From: Dyadobacter flavalbus
GTDB lineage: Bacteria; Bacteroidota; Bacteroidia; Cytophagales; Spirosomataceae
Direction of reading: 5' to 3'
Length of the DNA stretch: 64,000 nt
Assembly: GCF_006149045.1 (NCBI RefSeq)
Contig: NZ_VBSN01000022.1
Coordinates: 1 to 64,000, forward strand
The position numbers and the translations under genes were made by a program. The number at the start of each line of letters is the position of its first letter. The first letter of the stretch is position 1. This document shows positions 36,380 to 46,558 of the stretch, piece after piece. The notes below the pieces were generated by a model. It worked only from the letters and a program-made list of their open reading frames with translations. It was not told the DNA's origin and made no database searches.

Positions 36380-37486
36380 ATGAATCAAGCTCATAAAATA
36401 CTTATTCTGTGTAATGTTTTTGATTTTACGGCTTATACCAGAAGAGCTACGCTGGAGTCAATTGCCAAATTGTCACCGGGGACGAAGTGCATTTCAACCG
36501 TTTCATACTGGTTTCCGCAGGAGCTGAGACTGCACAGTGACCATCTTGAAATTACACCGTTTTTCTATTATTTCCCGTATCAGTTAATCAGAAGATTCAG
36601 GATTCTGAATTATATCAATTTCATGATTAACCGCATGCGCAAAAACTTTCATCTGGAAGATTTTGATACCGTGATTCTTTCACGTCCGCACAATCATATT
36701 TTCGGGCCATATATCAAAGACAAAAAGAAGATTGTAATTTTGAGCGATGCGTATCATACAATGGGAAATACGCTGGATGAAACCAGAAAAGTCATAGAAA
36801 TGGCCGATGTTATTATGGCTACAAGCATGGCCCTGAAAGAAGTATACGTACAAAAATATTATTCAATTACGAATAAGGAAATCGTTTACTGGCCCAATTG
36901 CGTAGATCTTGAAGTGTGGGATCCCAAGAAACTGAATGGAAAGAAATCCAGATCATTAAACGATGAAATCATAGTTGGCTTTGCCGGAAACTTTATGGAA
37001 GCAACCGATATTCATTTGCTTTATGAAGTGGTACAAAAAATGAAAAATGTGACTTTCATTCTGGCCGGAAAAGATAATTTTCCTGCAAATGCTCCGGAAA
37101 AAGAAGTATTTCAAAAAATAATCAGTGCGCCAAATGTAAATTATAAAGGCTATATTCATTACACACAACTTCCGCAGGAAGTAATGACCTGGGATATATG
37201 CATTATGATTGATGCCATCAGTGAACATGCATCTTATCATCACCATAATAAAATGTATCAGTATCTGGCACTTGGAAAGCCGGTTGTTTTTCAAAAAAAT
37301 CACAATGATTACGAATCGCTGAAAGAAGTTGCCGTAGGTGTAACCGGTTCTGCCGAGTTTGTAGAGCAGCTTGGATTAATGATTCAGAAGATCAGAAACG
37401 GAGCGGATTTTACAGAAAAAGCCAAATACATGGCATCACTGAATTCGAGTGAAAAAAGAGCAGAACAACTTCTCAGCATTATATAA
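36380..37486 (+). CDS. GT-B glycosyltransferase
   Basis: The 368-residue protein has a weakly conserved N-half and a GT4-like C-half: IVGFAGNFMEATDIHLLYEV, FILAGKDNFP, NVNYKGYIHYTQLPQEVM and NKMYQYLALGKPVVFQ. I place the start at the ATG at 36380 (MNQAHKILILCNVFDF), since the TTG at 36341 adds 13 residues with no family-like features. It is probably a transferase of the repeat unit. The specificity is unknown. Confidence 0.78.
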   Translation: MNQAHKILILCNVFDFTAYTRRATLESIAKLSPGTKCISTVSYWFPQELRLHSDHLEITPFFYYFPYQLIRRFRILNYINFMINRMRKNFHLEDFDTVILSRPHNHIFGPYIKDKKKIVILSDAYHTMGNTLDETRKVIEMADVIMATSMALKEVYVQKYYSITNKEIVYWPNCVDLEVWDPKKLNGKKSRSLNDEIIVGFAGNFMEATDIHLLYEVVQKMKNVTFILAGKDNFPANAPEKEVFQKIISAPNVNYKGYIHYTQLPQEVMTWDICIMIDAISEHASYHHHNKMYQYLALGKPVVFQKNHNDYESLKEVAVGVTGSAEFVEQLGLMIQKIRNGADFTEKAKYMASLNSSEKRAEQLLSII

Positions 37487-37497
37487 ATACCACACTT

Positions 37498-38748
37498 ATG
37501 GCAATATTTGATAAAAAATGGTTTCCGATAATAGCAACCATGCTCTGCATGTTTGGCGGGCCAGGTGTTTTACTTTTCATCGGGTATCCGCAGTCTGACG
37601 CAGGCGGTTCGGCTATTTTCCGTATCCATCCGCTGGGTTATTTTCTGATTTTGCTTACGATTTATAATGTAATCAAATACAATTATTTTGTAGGAATCTT
37701 TAAAGATTACTGGAGTTATACAATCTGCGTCGGAATCGTACTTATTTATTCATTAACTTACGGTACTTCCAAGGGTAACCTGTTTTTGTTCAACGTACTG
37801 TTCTGCCCTGCTCTTATTGTGTACAATTTCCAGTTCATGGATATTAAAAGATGGAGACAGGTGATGCTTATCCTGAAAGTGTTTTTTTATTCGGATTGTA
37901 TTCTTGCCATTCTGGAAAATGTATTTCGCTTCAAACTATTCCCGATTAACGAAACGGCAATTCTGTTCCGGTCAAATGCATTTCAGGGCCATCCGCTGAA
38001 CAACTCGCTGTTTTTGATATTTTTTGGTCTGTTCTTTTATGCTTACGAAAAGAACTTTATCAGACAGATGATTATCATTGCACTCACTGTCGGAGCACTT
38101 GCAAGTTTTGGTGTAAGATCAGGATTGGTTGCATTTTCATTAGGTATTACTTTACTGAGTTTGAAACTCGTTGAAAATGGAAAAATAAACTTTTCAATGA
38201 AGAATATTGCCACGCTTGTCATTCTGTTTGTAAGCGTTATTTACATTGTATTTTATACCTCACTCGGTACAAGGATTACAGCTGTCGGAAGCTTTCAGGA
38301 TAACAGTACAGAGGTTCGTTTCGGAGCTTACAGTTTGTTTCTGGGTGTTTCATGGAATGAAATTATCTGGGGCACACCACAGGAACTGATCGATTATTTA
38401 ATGTATATCTATGATATCAAAATCATTGAAAACTTCTGGATTATCTGGGTACTTAAATACGGTATTGTATTTACGATCTATCTTGCCATTTTCTTTATTC
38501 TTTTCCTTTTCAGGATTACAAAACTGGGTTTTCCGTGGGGATTATATAATCGCTATGCTGTACTCGGATGCTTTTTGATTGCTGCATCATCTAATAATTC
38601 GCTCGCAGTAAATACAATGGTTATGAATGCCATGACCATTTTATGCATGGCACAATTCAGGATTTTGCATGCGGATAAAAAAGAAAAAATGGAAAAAGCT
38701 GCCAGAATGGTACGCCCTAAACAAGTGGAAAGTATTGCTATTAATTAA
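37498..38748 (+). CDS. Wzy-like O-antigen/EPS polymerase candidate
   Basis: The 416-residue protein has about 10-11 hydrophobic helices and a larger periplasmic loop (about residues 255-310), the layout of O-antigen ligase/polymerase proteins. Sequence conservation in this group is too low for a motif call. It is the only multi-spanning candidate in the cluster besides the flippase, so polymerase is the logical role. It starts 11 bp after the glycosyltransferase. Confidence 0.7.
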   Translation: MAIFDKKWFPIIATMLCMFGGPGVLLFIGYPQSDAGGSAIFRIHPLGYFLILLTIYNVIKYNYFVGIFKDYWSYTICVGIVLIYSLTYGTSKGNLFLFNVLFCPALIVYNFQFMDIKRWRQVMLILKVFFYSDCILAILENVFRFKLFPINETAILFRSNAFQGHPLNNSLFLIFFGLFFYAYEKNFIRQMIIIALTVGALASFGVRSGLVAFSLGITLLSLKLVENGKINFSMKNIATLVILFVSVIYIVFYTSLGTRITAVGSFQDNSTEVRFGAYSLFLGVSWNEIIWGTPQELIDYLMYIYDIKIIENFWIIWVLKYGIVFTIYLAIFFILFLFRITKLGFPWGLYNRYAVLGCFLIAASSNNSLAVNTMVMNAMTILCMAQFRILHADKKEKMEKAARMVRPKQVESIAIN

Positions 38749-38891
38749 GGGCTGTAACTTTCAGGATTTACAAAAAATTTGCAGCTGATTAAGAGTAATT
38801 ATTTTTGCTGCGACAGATTACAAAATGCCGGTTACATGGAATAATGCCGACATAATCTGTTCAGACAATGCTCAACGTTTTAAGAATTTAT

Positions 38892-39995
38892 ATGAAAATT
38901 AAAGTATTGCATATTCTTAATAACCCGTCTATTGGCGGCATTGAAACTTTTGTTTACTATTTAACCAAAGTACAGCAAAATAATCCTCAGCTTGATATTT
39001 CCCTGTTGTTTTCAAGACCAGACGGCAACCTGAAAGAAATGTTTATTGCCACAGGCGTTAAATGTTTTTTTCTGAATATCAAACCATTTGATCTTGACAT
39101 CAATAAATATGCAGCGTTTAAAAAGATTTCACTGGATTTTGATATTCTGCATTTTCATACATTTCTTCCGATCCGCGATTTGCTTGCATCCAGATCCGGA
39201 TCAAAAAGGATTTTTACACAGCACAGCGTTGACGGGATTGGTCGGGTAACCAAAAAAACCGATTTCCTGAAAAGAATGATGCTCAGGAATTTCCTGAATA
39301 CAAAAGTCGATTATGTTACTTATAATTCACATTATACCAAACAGTTCTGGAAAGAAAGAGGCATAACCAACGATCATAACCAAGTCGTTTACAACGGTGT
39401 CACATTTGCAGCGGATACAGCGCCAAAAAACAGTGCGGAACCTATTCTTCCGGTAAACAAAAATCATTTTGTAATCGGAACATCTTCCCGGTTTATTCCC
39501 TGGAAGCGCGTTGATCTGCTGATCCGTTCATTTGCTTTGTTTCAGGCTGGCAAAGAGGATGTTACATTGCTGCTTGTTGGTGACGGCACTGAAATGGACA
39601 ACCTGAAAAAGCTTGTAAAGGAACTCAATATCGAAAACAAGGTTACATTTACCGGATATACGACCAATGTGACACATTATCAGTCATTAATGGACGTTTG
39701 TGTGTTCCCTTCTACAACTGAAGCATTCGGTCTGGTTGCTATTGAATGCCTGTATCTCGGAAAGCCTGTTCTCGTTTTCAAAGATGGCGGCGGCATTACC
39801 GAACTTATTGAAAAAGTAGAACCGGAAAATGTTGTCAGTGATGTTAACGCACTTGCAGGTGCTTTTGACAAATATTATCAAAATCGTAATCTGCTTTCGG
39901 ACGAATACAGGAAAAAACGCAAAACCTTTGCCGAACAATTTAACATGGAAATTACCGCAGAGCACTTTTTCAACATATACAAAGAAATACTATAA
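38892..39995 (+). CDS. Family 4 glycosyltransferase
   Basis: The 367-residue GT-B protein opens with MKIKVLHILNNPSIGGIETF. It has the classic C-domain motifs VIGTSSRFIPWKRVDLLIRS, LLLVGDGTEMDNLKKLVKEL and the donor-binding EAFGLVAIECLYLGKPV. The ATG at 38892 is preferred over 38868, since the family begins at this point. It is a retaining transferase of the EPS repeat unit. The sugar is unknown. Confidence 0.9.
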   Translation: MKIKVLHILNNPSIGGIETFVYYLTKVQQNNPQLDISLLFSRPDGNLKEMFIATGVKCFFLNIKPFDLDINKYAAFKKISLDFDILHFHTFLPIRDLLASRSGSKRIFTQHSVDGIGRVTKKTDFLKRMMLRNFLNTKVDYVTYNSHYTKQFWKERGITNDHNQVVYNGVTFAADTAPKNSAEPILPVNKNHFVIGTSSRFIPWKRVDLLIRSFALFQAGKEDVTLLLVGDGTEMDNLKKLVKELNIENKVTFTGYTTNVTHYQSLMDVCVFPSTTEAFGLVAIECLYLGKPVLVFKDGGGITELIEKVEPENVVSDVNALAGAFDKYYQNRNLLSDEYRKKRKTFAEQFNMEITAEHFFNIYKEIL

Positions 39996-40054
39996 AACAA
40001 CCTCCGTAAACACTGAATCTATCATCTACTGAAAACACTCTACTTTCAAATTAT

Positions 40055-41203
40055 ATGAGTAAAAAGCTATATTTCATTTCACGGGATGCCAACTGGCAGC
40101 ATTACCGCAATGAAGTTCTTACCTATCTTGCCAACAAGCACGATTATCAGGTGGAAATTCTGACCACAGGCCAGCTGAAACCTTATCTTCACGAAAATGA
40201 CCGTCTGAAGTATAAAATTTTCAAAAATGTATTTTCGGATGAGGCCAAAAAAAGTTTCTTTCCCGGCGCTTTGTCCTACATGCTTAAAAACAAGCCCGGC
40301 TATGTGCTTGGTCTGAATAACGGAACGCAGCTTACGGAATATATCGGAATCCTGCTTTGCAAACTGGCCGGAATCAAGTTCATTGCGTGGACGCATGCGT
40401 ATGATCACAAACCCATTACCAATCCGCTTAAAAAGCTTTTTAAGGCGGCACAGAATTACTATTTCTTTACACTCGCTGATTCGATTGTGACTTTTTCCTA
40501 CGCAGGAAGAGATTATCTGATTGAAAAAGGGTTTCCGAAGGAAAAAATACATGTTGCGCCCAACACGCTGGATACCAACCGACTGTTGGCCATCAAGGAA
40601 AAAATTAAAGTAGGTTTTGATCGTACTTCGTTCCTGAAAACCATTTCTCCGGAAATGAACGAGAATTCCAAGGTTATTATTTTTTCCGGAAGGCTCAACA
40701 AGTTTAAAAAAGTAGACGCCATCATTCGTGCCATGGCGCTGCTCAACAAACAAGACCCGAATATCCATTTGATTGTAGTCGGTGACGGCGACCAGATGAC
40801 TTTGCTGAAAGAACTGGCCATTTCCCTGAACATTCAGAACAAGGTACATTTTACAGGCTATATTTTTGAAGAAACGATCGTCGGAAAATACTTTCTTGCA
40901 TCGGACATTTTCATCATGCCGGGTTATGTCGGGCTGGCGATTGTACATGCATTTTCTTACGGACTTCCGCTTATTACCGAAGACATTGACTTTCACAGTC
41001 CTGAAATCCAGTTGCTGCACGACGGTCAGAACGGCTATTTTGTGAAGGAAAATGATGAAAAGCAGCTTGCCGACAAAATCCTTCATTTGCTCAGCGACAA
41101 GGCTCTGTTGCAGCAACTGAGCACCAATGCATTGAAAACGATTCAGGAAGAAGCCAGCATTGATCTGATGGTGGAAAGAATGAATACGGCAATTACTCAA
41201 TAA
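40055..41203 (+). CDS. Family 4 glycosyltransferase
   Basis: The 382-residue GT-B protein has the C-domain motifs VIIFSGRLNKFKKVDAIIRA, LIVVGDGDQMTLLKELA, and GYVGLAIVHAFSYGLPLITE in place of the usual EGFG..xxEAMA segment. The early AWTHAYDHKP is also seen in some fucosyl- and mannosyl-transferase-like proteins. It adds a sugar to the repeat unit. The specificity is not readable. Confidence 0.88.
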   Translation: MSKKLYFISRDANWQHYRNEVLTYLANKHDYQVEILTTGQLKPYLHENDRLKYKIFKNVFSDEAKKSFFPGALSYMLKNKPGYVLGLNNGTQLTEYIGILLCKLAGIKFIAWTHAYDHKPITNPLKKLFKAAQNYYFFTLADSIVTFSYAGRDYLIEKGFPKEKIHVAPNTLDTNRLLAIKEKIKVGFDRTSFLKTISPEMNENSKVIIFSGRLNKFKKVDAIIRAMALLNKQDPNIHLIVVGDGDQMTLLKELAISLNIQNKVHFTGYIFEETIVGKYFLASDIFIMPGYVGLAIVHAFSYGLPLITEDIDFHSPEIQLLHDGQNGYFVKENDEKQLADKILHLLSDKALLQQLSTNALKTIQEEASIDLMVERMNTAITQ

Positions 41204-41231
41204 TTATTATTTCAAAAGAATTACCATAAAT

Positions 41232-43190
41232 ATGGCTGATGTAAAATGGTTGATCAATCGTCTGAAAACGATGAGTGCTGGTGAAATCCAGTTCAGAACC
41301 AGTCAGTTTGTAAAGAAAAAAATTGAAAAGAAGAGGCTAACTGTTCCTAAATCCACTTTAATCCGTACGGCGGATCTGTCTTCCTTCAAGACCTTTGATT
41401 TTAGTGCGTTTGAAATGCCGGAAACGGATAAATTCCATTTTTTCGGTCTGGAAATTGATCTGGACAAACCGATCAATTTTCATCATGATATTTCATCCGG
41501 AAAGGATTTCCCGATGTCTTTTTCAAAAGATATCAATATCCGTTCAGATGCATTCGGAAGCGCAAAAGTAGTTTGGGAGGTTAACCGGTTGCAGTTTCTT
41601 TTACCGATTCTGATCAAATACAGACAAACCGGCGACCAGTCATTTCTGGATCAGTTTGTCCGGATCATGACCGACTGGAATGCGCAGAATCCGTACCTGA
41701 AGGGTGTAAACTGGTACAGTAACATTGAGGTCAATATCCGGCTGATCAACTGGTACTGGTGCTGGCTGCTGCTCGCGGATGATAAAAAATGGACTTCAAG
41801 TTCGGATTACAAGACGTTTACAGACGAAATATGGCTGCCGCTGATTTATCAGCATTGCTTTTATGCGCATAACAATCCGTCTTATTATTCCTCTGCAAAC
41901 AACCATTTGATTTCGGAATATGCCGGATTGTTCATTGCCAATTGTCTGTGGAAATTTGAAGAATCGGACAAATGGCTCGAATTTGCCGTAAAAGGGCTGG
42001 AAAAGGAAATTCTGGTTCAGCATTCTGCAAACGGCGTCAACAAAGAGGAAGCTGCGGAATACATCCAGTTTATTACGGATTTCTTTCTGATCAGCTATGT
42101 CGTCGGCGAACAGCATGGAATCAAGTTTTCAACGTCTTATGCCAACATGCTGAGCAAGATTTGTGATTACATTTACCATTTTCTGGACGCAAAAGGCAAT
42201 TTTCCCAAATATGGTGATGAAGACGACGGCCGCGTAATCCTTCCTGATTTTGATACGCACAGCAACAACTTCATATCGATTCTGAATACTGCGGCTGTAC
42301 TTTTTCAAAAACCTGAATGGAAAAGGCCGGATTCGGAATGGGACATCAAATCGGAATTGCTGACTGCATACCGGAACGGCAAAGCGTACTGGAATAAAAT
42401 CACGCCTTCGAATCTACCGCTTGAAAGCAAGTTTTATCCAGAAGAAGGACATTTTTACTTCAAAAGCGCAACCGACACAGGAAAGGAAATTTATGCACAC
42501 CTTGATGCGGCGCCGCTTGGATTTCTGTCCATCGCAGCGCACGGCCATGCGGATTCACTGTCGTATTTTATCAATCTCGACGGATTTCCGTTTCTCGTTG
42601 ATCCCGGCACATTTACGTATCATACGCATCCGGAATGGCGCAAGTATTTTGTAAGCACGCTGGCGCATAACACCATTGCTGTCGATGATGACGATCAGGC
42701 GAAACTGGCCGGACCGACGATGTGGCTTCAGCATTTTAAAAGCAGCGTCGAATCATTTGATAAAAAAGGAAATACGGAAAAAGTGGTTGCCAGTCATGAT
42801 GGTTACCTGAAACTTGGCGTGCAGCATAAAAGGACTTTTGAATTCGACAAAAAGCAATCTGAATTCAGGATTTATGATGAAATCACATTGGAAGGAACAA
42901 GGGAAACGCAGCTCAGAATGCCTTTCCATGTACACCCTTCGGTGCAGATCGAACAGATTGACCCGGTAAATTTTATTTTGTCAAGGCCCGGCGATACTGA
43001 ATTAAGAATTCACATTGAACTATCTTCGCAGCTGAATTACGAAATCTATAAAGCAAAAGAAGAAAATCCGCTGGGCTGGTACTCTCCTACTTTTATGGTA
43101 AAAGTGCCTTCCTCGCTTGTATTAGGAAGTATTAAATCAAGTAAATCTATTTCTCTCGCAACTAAAATTAAAATTTTATCAACGTTATGA
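41232..43190 (+). CDS. Heparinase II/III family polysaccharide lyase-like protein
   Basis: The 652-residue protein has an (alpha/alpha) toroid half (residues about 90-390, with NNPSYYSSANNHLISEYAG holding the expected Asn/His) and a beta-sandwich half. The latter begins at AAHGHADSLSYFINLDGFPF and includes DPGTFTYH and LAHNTIAVDD. The layout resembles PL12/15/17-type lyases of uronate polymers such as heparin and alginate. No signal peptide is visible, which is unusual if it acts outside the cytoplasm. It overlaps the AlgD-like gene by four bases (ATGA), tying lyase and uronate synthesis to one transcript. Confidence 0.85.
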   Translation: MADVKWLINRLKTMSAGEIQFRTSQFVKKKIEKKRLTVPKSTLIRTADLSSFKTFDFSAFEMPETDKFHFFGLEIDLDKPINFHHDISSGKDFPMSFSKDINIRSDAFGSAKVVWEVNRLQFLLPILIKYRQTGDQSFLDQFVRIMTDWNAQNPYLKGVNWYSNIEVNIRLINWYWCWLLLADDKKWTSSSDYKTFTDEIWLPLIYQHCFYAHNNPSYYSSANNHLISEYAGLFIANCLWKFEESDKWLEFAVKGLEKEILVQHSANGVNKEEAAEYIQFITDFFLISYVVGEQHGIKFSTSYANMLSKICDYIYHFLDAKGNFPKYGDEDDGRVILPDFDTHSNNFISILNTAAVLFQKPEWKRPDSEWDIKSELLTAYRNGKAYWNKITPSNLPLESKFYPEEGHFYFKSATDTGKEIYAHLDAAPLGFLSIAAHGHADSLSYFINLDGFPFLVDPGTFTYHTHPEWRKYFVSTLAHNTIAVDDDDQAKLAGPTMWLQHFKSSVESFDKKGNTEKVVASHDGYLKLGVQHKRTFEFDKKQSEFRIYDEITLEGTRETQLRMPFHVHPSVQIEQIDPVNFILSRPGDTELRIHIELSSQLNYEIYKAKEENPLGWYSPTFMVKVPSSLVLGSIKSSKSISLATKIKILSTL

Positions 43191-44500
43191 ACATTAGTAT
43201 TTTCGGTTTGGGGTATGTAGGCTGCGTAAGCCTTGGATGTCTTTCAAAAAATGGACACACAGTAATTGGTGTCGATGTAAGTCAGGATAAAGTTGATCAG
43301 ATCAACAAAGGACAGGCTACAATCGTTGAAAAAGATATTGACGAAATTATCGCAGATCAGCATAAAGCAGGAAGAATCAGTGCCACTACGGATTTCAAGG
43401 CGGCTATTTTCCAGACTGAGGTTTCCATTGTAGCCGTAGGAACGCCTTCCAGCGCAAAAGGACATTTGAATCTGGATTATATTTTTAATGTAGCCCGCAA
43501 TATCGGCGAAGTGCTGAAAGAAAAAGAAGCATTTCATGTGGTTGCGCTTCGTTCCACTGTTTTGCCGGGAACCTGCGAAAAATTTGCACATATTATTGAA
43601 GATGCTTCCGGCAAAAAAAGCAATGTGGATTTTGCAGTTGTTGACAATCCGGAATTCTTAAGAGAAGGAACTGCAGTGGAAGATTATTACAATCCGCCAT
43701 TGACTCTGATCGGTGGTGAAAGCGAAAAAGCGACTTCACTGATTTCAAGCCTTTACGAGCAGCTTCCGGCAGAAGTAATTGTAACCGATACAAAGACTGC
43801 GGAAATCATGAAGTATGTCAACAATACGTTTCATGCACTGAAAATCTCATTTGCCAATGAAGTTGGAAACATTTCAAGCGCACTGGGCATTGATTCGCAT
43901 AAAGTAATGGAGATTTTCTGCAAGGACAAGCAGCTTAACATTTCTCCGTATTACTTCAAGCCTGGATTTGCATACGGCGGTTCCTGCTTGCCGAAGGATT
44001 TGAAAGGTTTGCAGACGCTTGCGCACGATTTATACGTAAAAGTGCCTTTGATCGAAAGCATCGACCAAACCAATGTTATTCAGATCCAGCGTGCCGTAAG
44101 TTTGCTGAGCAAGTTCTTTGGAAAAAGGATTGCGATTCTTGGTCTGAGCTTTAAAGCGGGAACAGATGATTTGAGAAACAGTCCGTCCGTTGAACTGGTG
44201 GAAACACTGATCGGAAAAGGATTTGATATTTCGATTTACGACTCCAATATCCAGATTGCCAAACTGACGGGTAAAAACAAGGATTACATCGAAAGCCGCA
44301 TTCCGCACCTTTCCAAACTGCTTGTCGATAACCTGGATTACGTAATTGACAAAAGCGACGTGCTGGTTGTGTGCAATAAGGAAAAAGAGTTTATTCAGAA
44401 GCTTTCTTCAATAAAAGGAAAAACCATTGTGGATCTGGTTCGTCTGCCGGCGCACAACGAAGTTAAAGCAGAAAATACTTACCACGGAATAAACTGGTAA
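43187..44500 (+). CDS. algD: GDP-mannose 6-dehydrogenase (AlgD-like)
   Basis: The 437-residue protein is a UDP/GDP-sugar dehydrogenase with IFGLGYVGCVSLGCLSKNGH and catalytic Cys in GGSCLPKDLKGL. The wording through VVALRSTVLPGTCEKF, GLSFKAGTDDLRNSPSVELV and YIESRIPHLSKLLV closely follows alginate-type AlgD as I remember it. It is more like AlgD than like the UDP-glucose enzyme at 29127. It would make GDP-mannuronate from the GDP-mannose supplied by manC. AlgD identity is inferred from motif wording without alignment scores. Confidence 0.8.
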   Translation: MNISIFGLGYVGCVSLGCLSKNGHTVIGVDVSQDKVDQINKGQATIVEKDIDEIIADQHKAGRISATTDFKAAIFQTEVSIVAVGTPSSAKGHLNLDYIFNVARNIGEVLKEKEAFHVVALRSTVLPGTCEKFAHIIEDASGKKSNVDFAVVDNPEFLREGTAVEDYYNPPLTLIGGESEKATSLISSLYEQLPAEVIVTDTKTAEIMKYVNNTFHALKISFANEVGNISSALGIDSHKVMEIFCKDKQLNISPYYFKPGFAYGGSCLPKDLKGLQTLAHDLYVKVPLIESIDQTNVIQIQRAVSLLSKFFGKRIAILGLSFKAGTDDLRNSPSVELVETLIGKGFDISIYDSNIQIAKLTGKNKDYIESRIPHLSKLLVDNLDYVIDKSDVLVVCNKEKEFIQKLSSIKGKTIVDLVRLPAHNEVKAENTYHGINW

Positions 44501-44532
44501 ACCCGAATAATCGCACCCAAAGAATATAAGTG

Positions 44533-45723
44533 ATGAACAATGACCTTTTAGGAAAGCATATTTTAATTGTCGTTGAAAACCTTCCCGTTCCGTTCGACCG
44601 GCGCGTATGGCAGGAAGCAAATACATTAAAAGAGCAAGGCGCAAAAATCTCCATTATTTGCCCTAAAATGAAAGGATATACCCAGAGCAGAGAAGTGATT
44701 GACGGTATCGAAATATACCGTCATCCGCTTCCGCTTGAAGCGAGCGGCGCATTGGGTTATCTGATGGAATACGGGGCTGCGCTTTTCTGGGAACTGGTAT
44801 TAGCGATCCGTATATATAGCAAAAAACGCTTTCATGTCATTCAGGGCTGTAATCCGCCCGACCTGATTTTCCTTATTGCCCTGCCGTTCAAGTTGCTGGG
44901 CGTCAAATATGTATTTGATCACCACGACATTAACCCGGAATTGTATGAGGCCAAATTCAACAAGAAAGACTGGTTTTACAAACTGATGGTCTTTTTTGAG
45001 AAACTGACCTTTAAAACGGCTGATGCAAGCATTGCAACCAACGAATCGTACCGGAACATCGCCATTCAGCGCGGAGGCATGAATCCTGCGAAAGTTACCG
45101 TTGTACGAAGCGGCCCGAAACTGGACCGTCTCAAAATAACGGCCGGCAATCCGGTCTATAAAAAAGGACGTACTTATCTGATCGGATATCTGGGTGTAAT
45201 CGGTGATCAGGAAGGCATTGACCTGCTGCTGGAATCATTTAAATACATTGTTGAAAGAAGAAAAGATGTTCAACTTGCCATCGTAGGCGGCGGAACCAGC
45301 GTTGAAAGCCTGAAGGCACTTTCCCTGGAAATGGGATTGGGCGATTACGTAGATTTTTACGGAAGGGTTTCGGATGAACTGCTGGTGGATATCCTGAATA
45401 CTGCGGATGTTTGCGTGAACCCGGACCGGCCTACAACCATGAACCAGCTTTCCACAATGAATAAAATTATGGAATATATGGCTCTTCAGAAACCGATTGT
45501 ACAATATGATCTGAAAGAAGGACGTTTTTCTGCTCAGCAGGCTTCCTTATATGCAGATAATACAAATACAACGGACTTTGCTGAAAAGATCATGTGGCTT
45601 CTGGACAATCCTGAAGAACGCAAAAAAATGTCTGCATTTGGTTACAGCAGGGTTGTAAGAGAGCTTTCCTGGGAATTTGAGAGTAAAGTTTTAATTGATT
45701 TTTATAAAAGACTGCTGCTTTAA
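44533..45723 (+). CDS. Family 4 glycosyltransferase (WbuB-like)
   Basis: The 396-residue GT-B protein starts ILIVVENLPVPFDRRVWQEA, a wording typical of WbuB-like transferases. It has the C-half motifs IGYLGVIGDQEGIDLLLESF, LAIVGGGTSVESLKAL and DRPTTMNQLSTMNKIMEYMA. The ATG at 44533 is used in preference to the adjoining GTG at 44530. It is the last sugar-transfer gene of the main cluster. Confidence 0.9.
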   Translation: MNNDLLGKHILIVVENLPVPFDRRVWQEANTLKEQGAKISIICPKMKGYTQSREVIDGIEIYRHPLPLEASGALGYLMEYGAALFWELVLAIRIYSKKRFHVIQGCNPPDLIFLIALPFKLLGVKYVFDHHDINPELYEAKFNKKDWFYKLMVFFEKLTFKTADASIATNESYRNIAIQRGGMNPAKVTVVRSGPKLDRLKITAGNPVYKKGRTYLIGYLGVIGDQEGIDLLLESFKYIVERRKDVQLAIVGGGTSVESLKALSLEMGLGDYVDFYGRVSDELLVDILNTADVCVNPDRPTTMNQLSTMNKIMEYMALQKPIVQYDLKEGRFSAQQASLYADNTNTTDFAEKIMWLLDNPEERKKMSAFGYSRVVRELSWEFESKVLIDFYKRLLL

Positions 45724-45757
45724 TCCATAAAGCTTGTGCAGCTGAACCGGAGTTGTA

Positions 45758-46558
45758 ATGAAGAAATTGGTCAGTATCTTGCTTTTTACAGGTTGTGTTT
45801 TGTCAGGAAAAGTTATTGCCCAGCGAAATGACGTTATTCTTCGGGACTTTTTCCAAAACAAGGATTACAGGAAAAACTGGGAAAAGGCCGAAAGCTGCTG
45901 CCCGCATTCCATGAAGCTGCTTACGGGTGCTGATCAGGTCGCGGGAAGAAACGCCATTCGTTTTGAAGTAGACCGCAATGATCAGAAAGTCAATAACGGT
46001 TATCGTTCCGAACTCCGGATGGCCAAGGAAAAAACGGCTGATATTGAACGCTGGTACAAATTCAGTATTTTCCTTCCTGCGGATTACGAAATTGATTCAA
46101 CATTTGAAGTACTGGCGCAGTGGCATGAAGTTCCTGATTTTTCATTGGGGGAAAAATGGCGTTCCGCACCAATTTCCCTTCAGACTGATAAGGAAAAATG
46201 GAGAATATGCATTAATTCCGCCAGCGATCCGGTCAATACCGATAAGACAATTAGTTTGAAAAAGACCATCGAATTAGGTGACATTAAAAAAGGTGTGTGG
46301 ACAGACTGGCTTTTTCATATCCGGTTCTCTTATCAGGAGGACGGCGTTCTGGAAGTCTGGGAAAATGACAAAATGGTTGTTGATTATAAAGGGCCCAACT
46401 ACTACAACGATAAAACAGGACCATTTTTTAAAATCGGTATTTATAAAACTCCCTGGAAATTTTACAGGAACAACTCGATCGTAACCAACAGAGTCGTTTA
46501 TTTTTCTGATGTGAAAGTTGGAAATGAACATGCAAGTTTTGATTCCATGAAAGATTAG
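45758..46558 (+). CDS. Secreted polysaccharide lyase-fold protein (heparin lyase I-like)
   Basis: The 266-residue protein has a signal peptide (MKKLVSILLFTGCVLSGKVI). A single jelly-roll domain resembles the Polysacc_lyase family (NNGYRSELRMAKEKTADIER, WYKFSIFLPADYEID, VLAQWHEVPD, GVWTDWLFHIRFSYQEDGVL, GPFFKIGIYKTPWKF). The same domain ends the two large proteins at 46981 and 52134. It probably cuts or binds an acidic polysaccharide in the periplasm. Placement at the end of an EPS operon suggests trimming of the cell's own polymer. Confidence 0.8.
   Translation: MKKLVSILLFTGCVLSGKVIAQRNDVILRDFFQNKDYRKNWEKAESCCPHSMKLLTGADQVAGRNAIRFEVDRNDQKVNNGYRSELRMAKEKTADIERWYKFSIFLPADYEIDSTFEVLAQWHEVPDFSLGEKWRSAPISLQTDKEKWRICINSASDPVNTDKTISLKKTIELGDIKKGVWTDWLFHIRFSYQEDGVLEVWENDKMVVDYKGPNYYNDKTGPFFKIGIYKTPWKFYRNNSIVTNRVVYFSDVKVGNEHASFDSMKD

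Noticed and set aside
40079..41200. 373-codon minus-strand frame opposite a family 4 glycosyltransferase
   Set aside because: Despite its length it mirrors the codon pattern of the real gene and has no recognisable motif.
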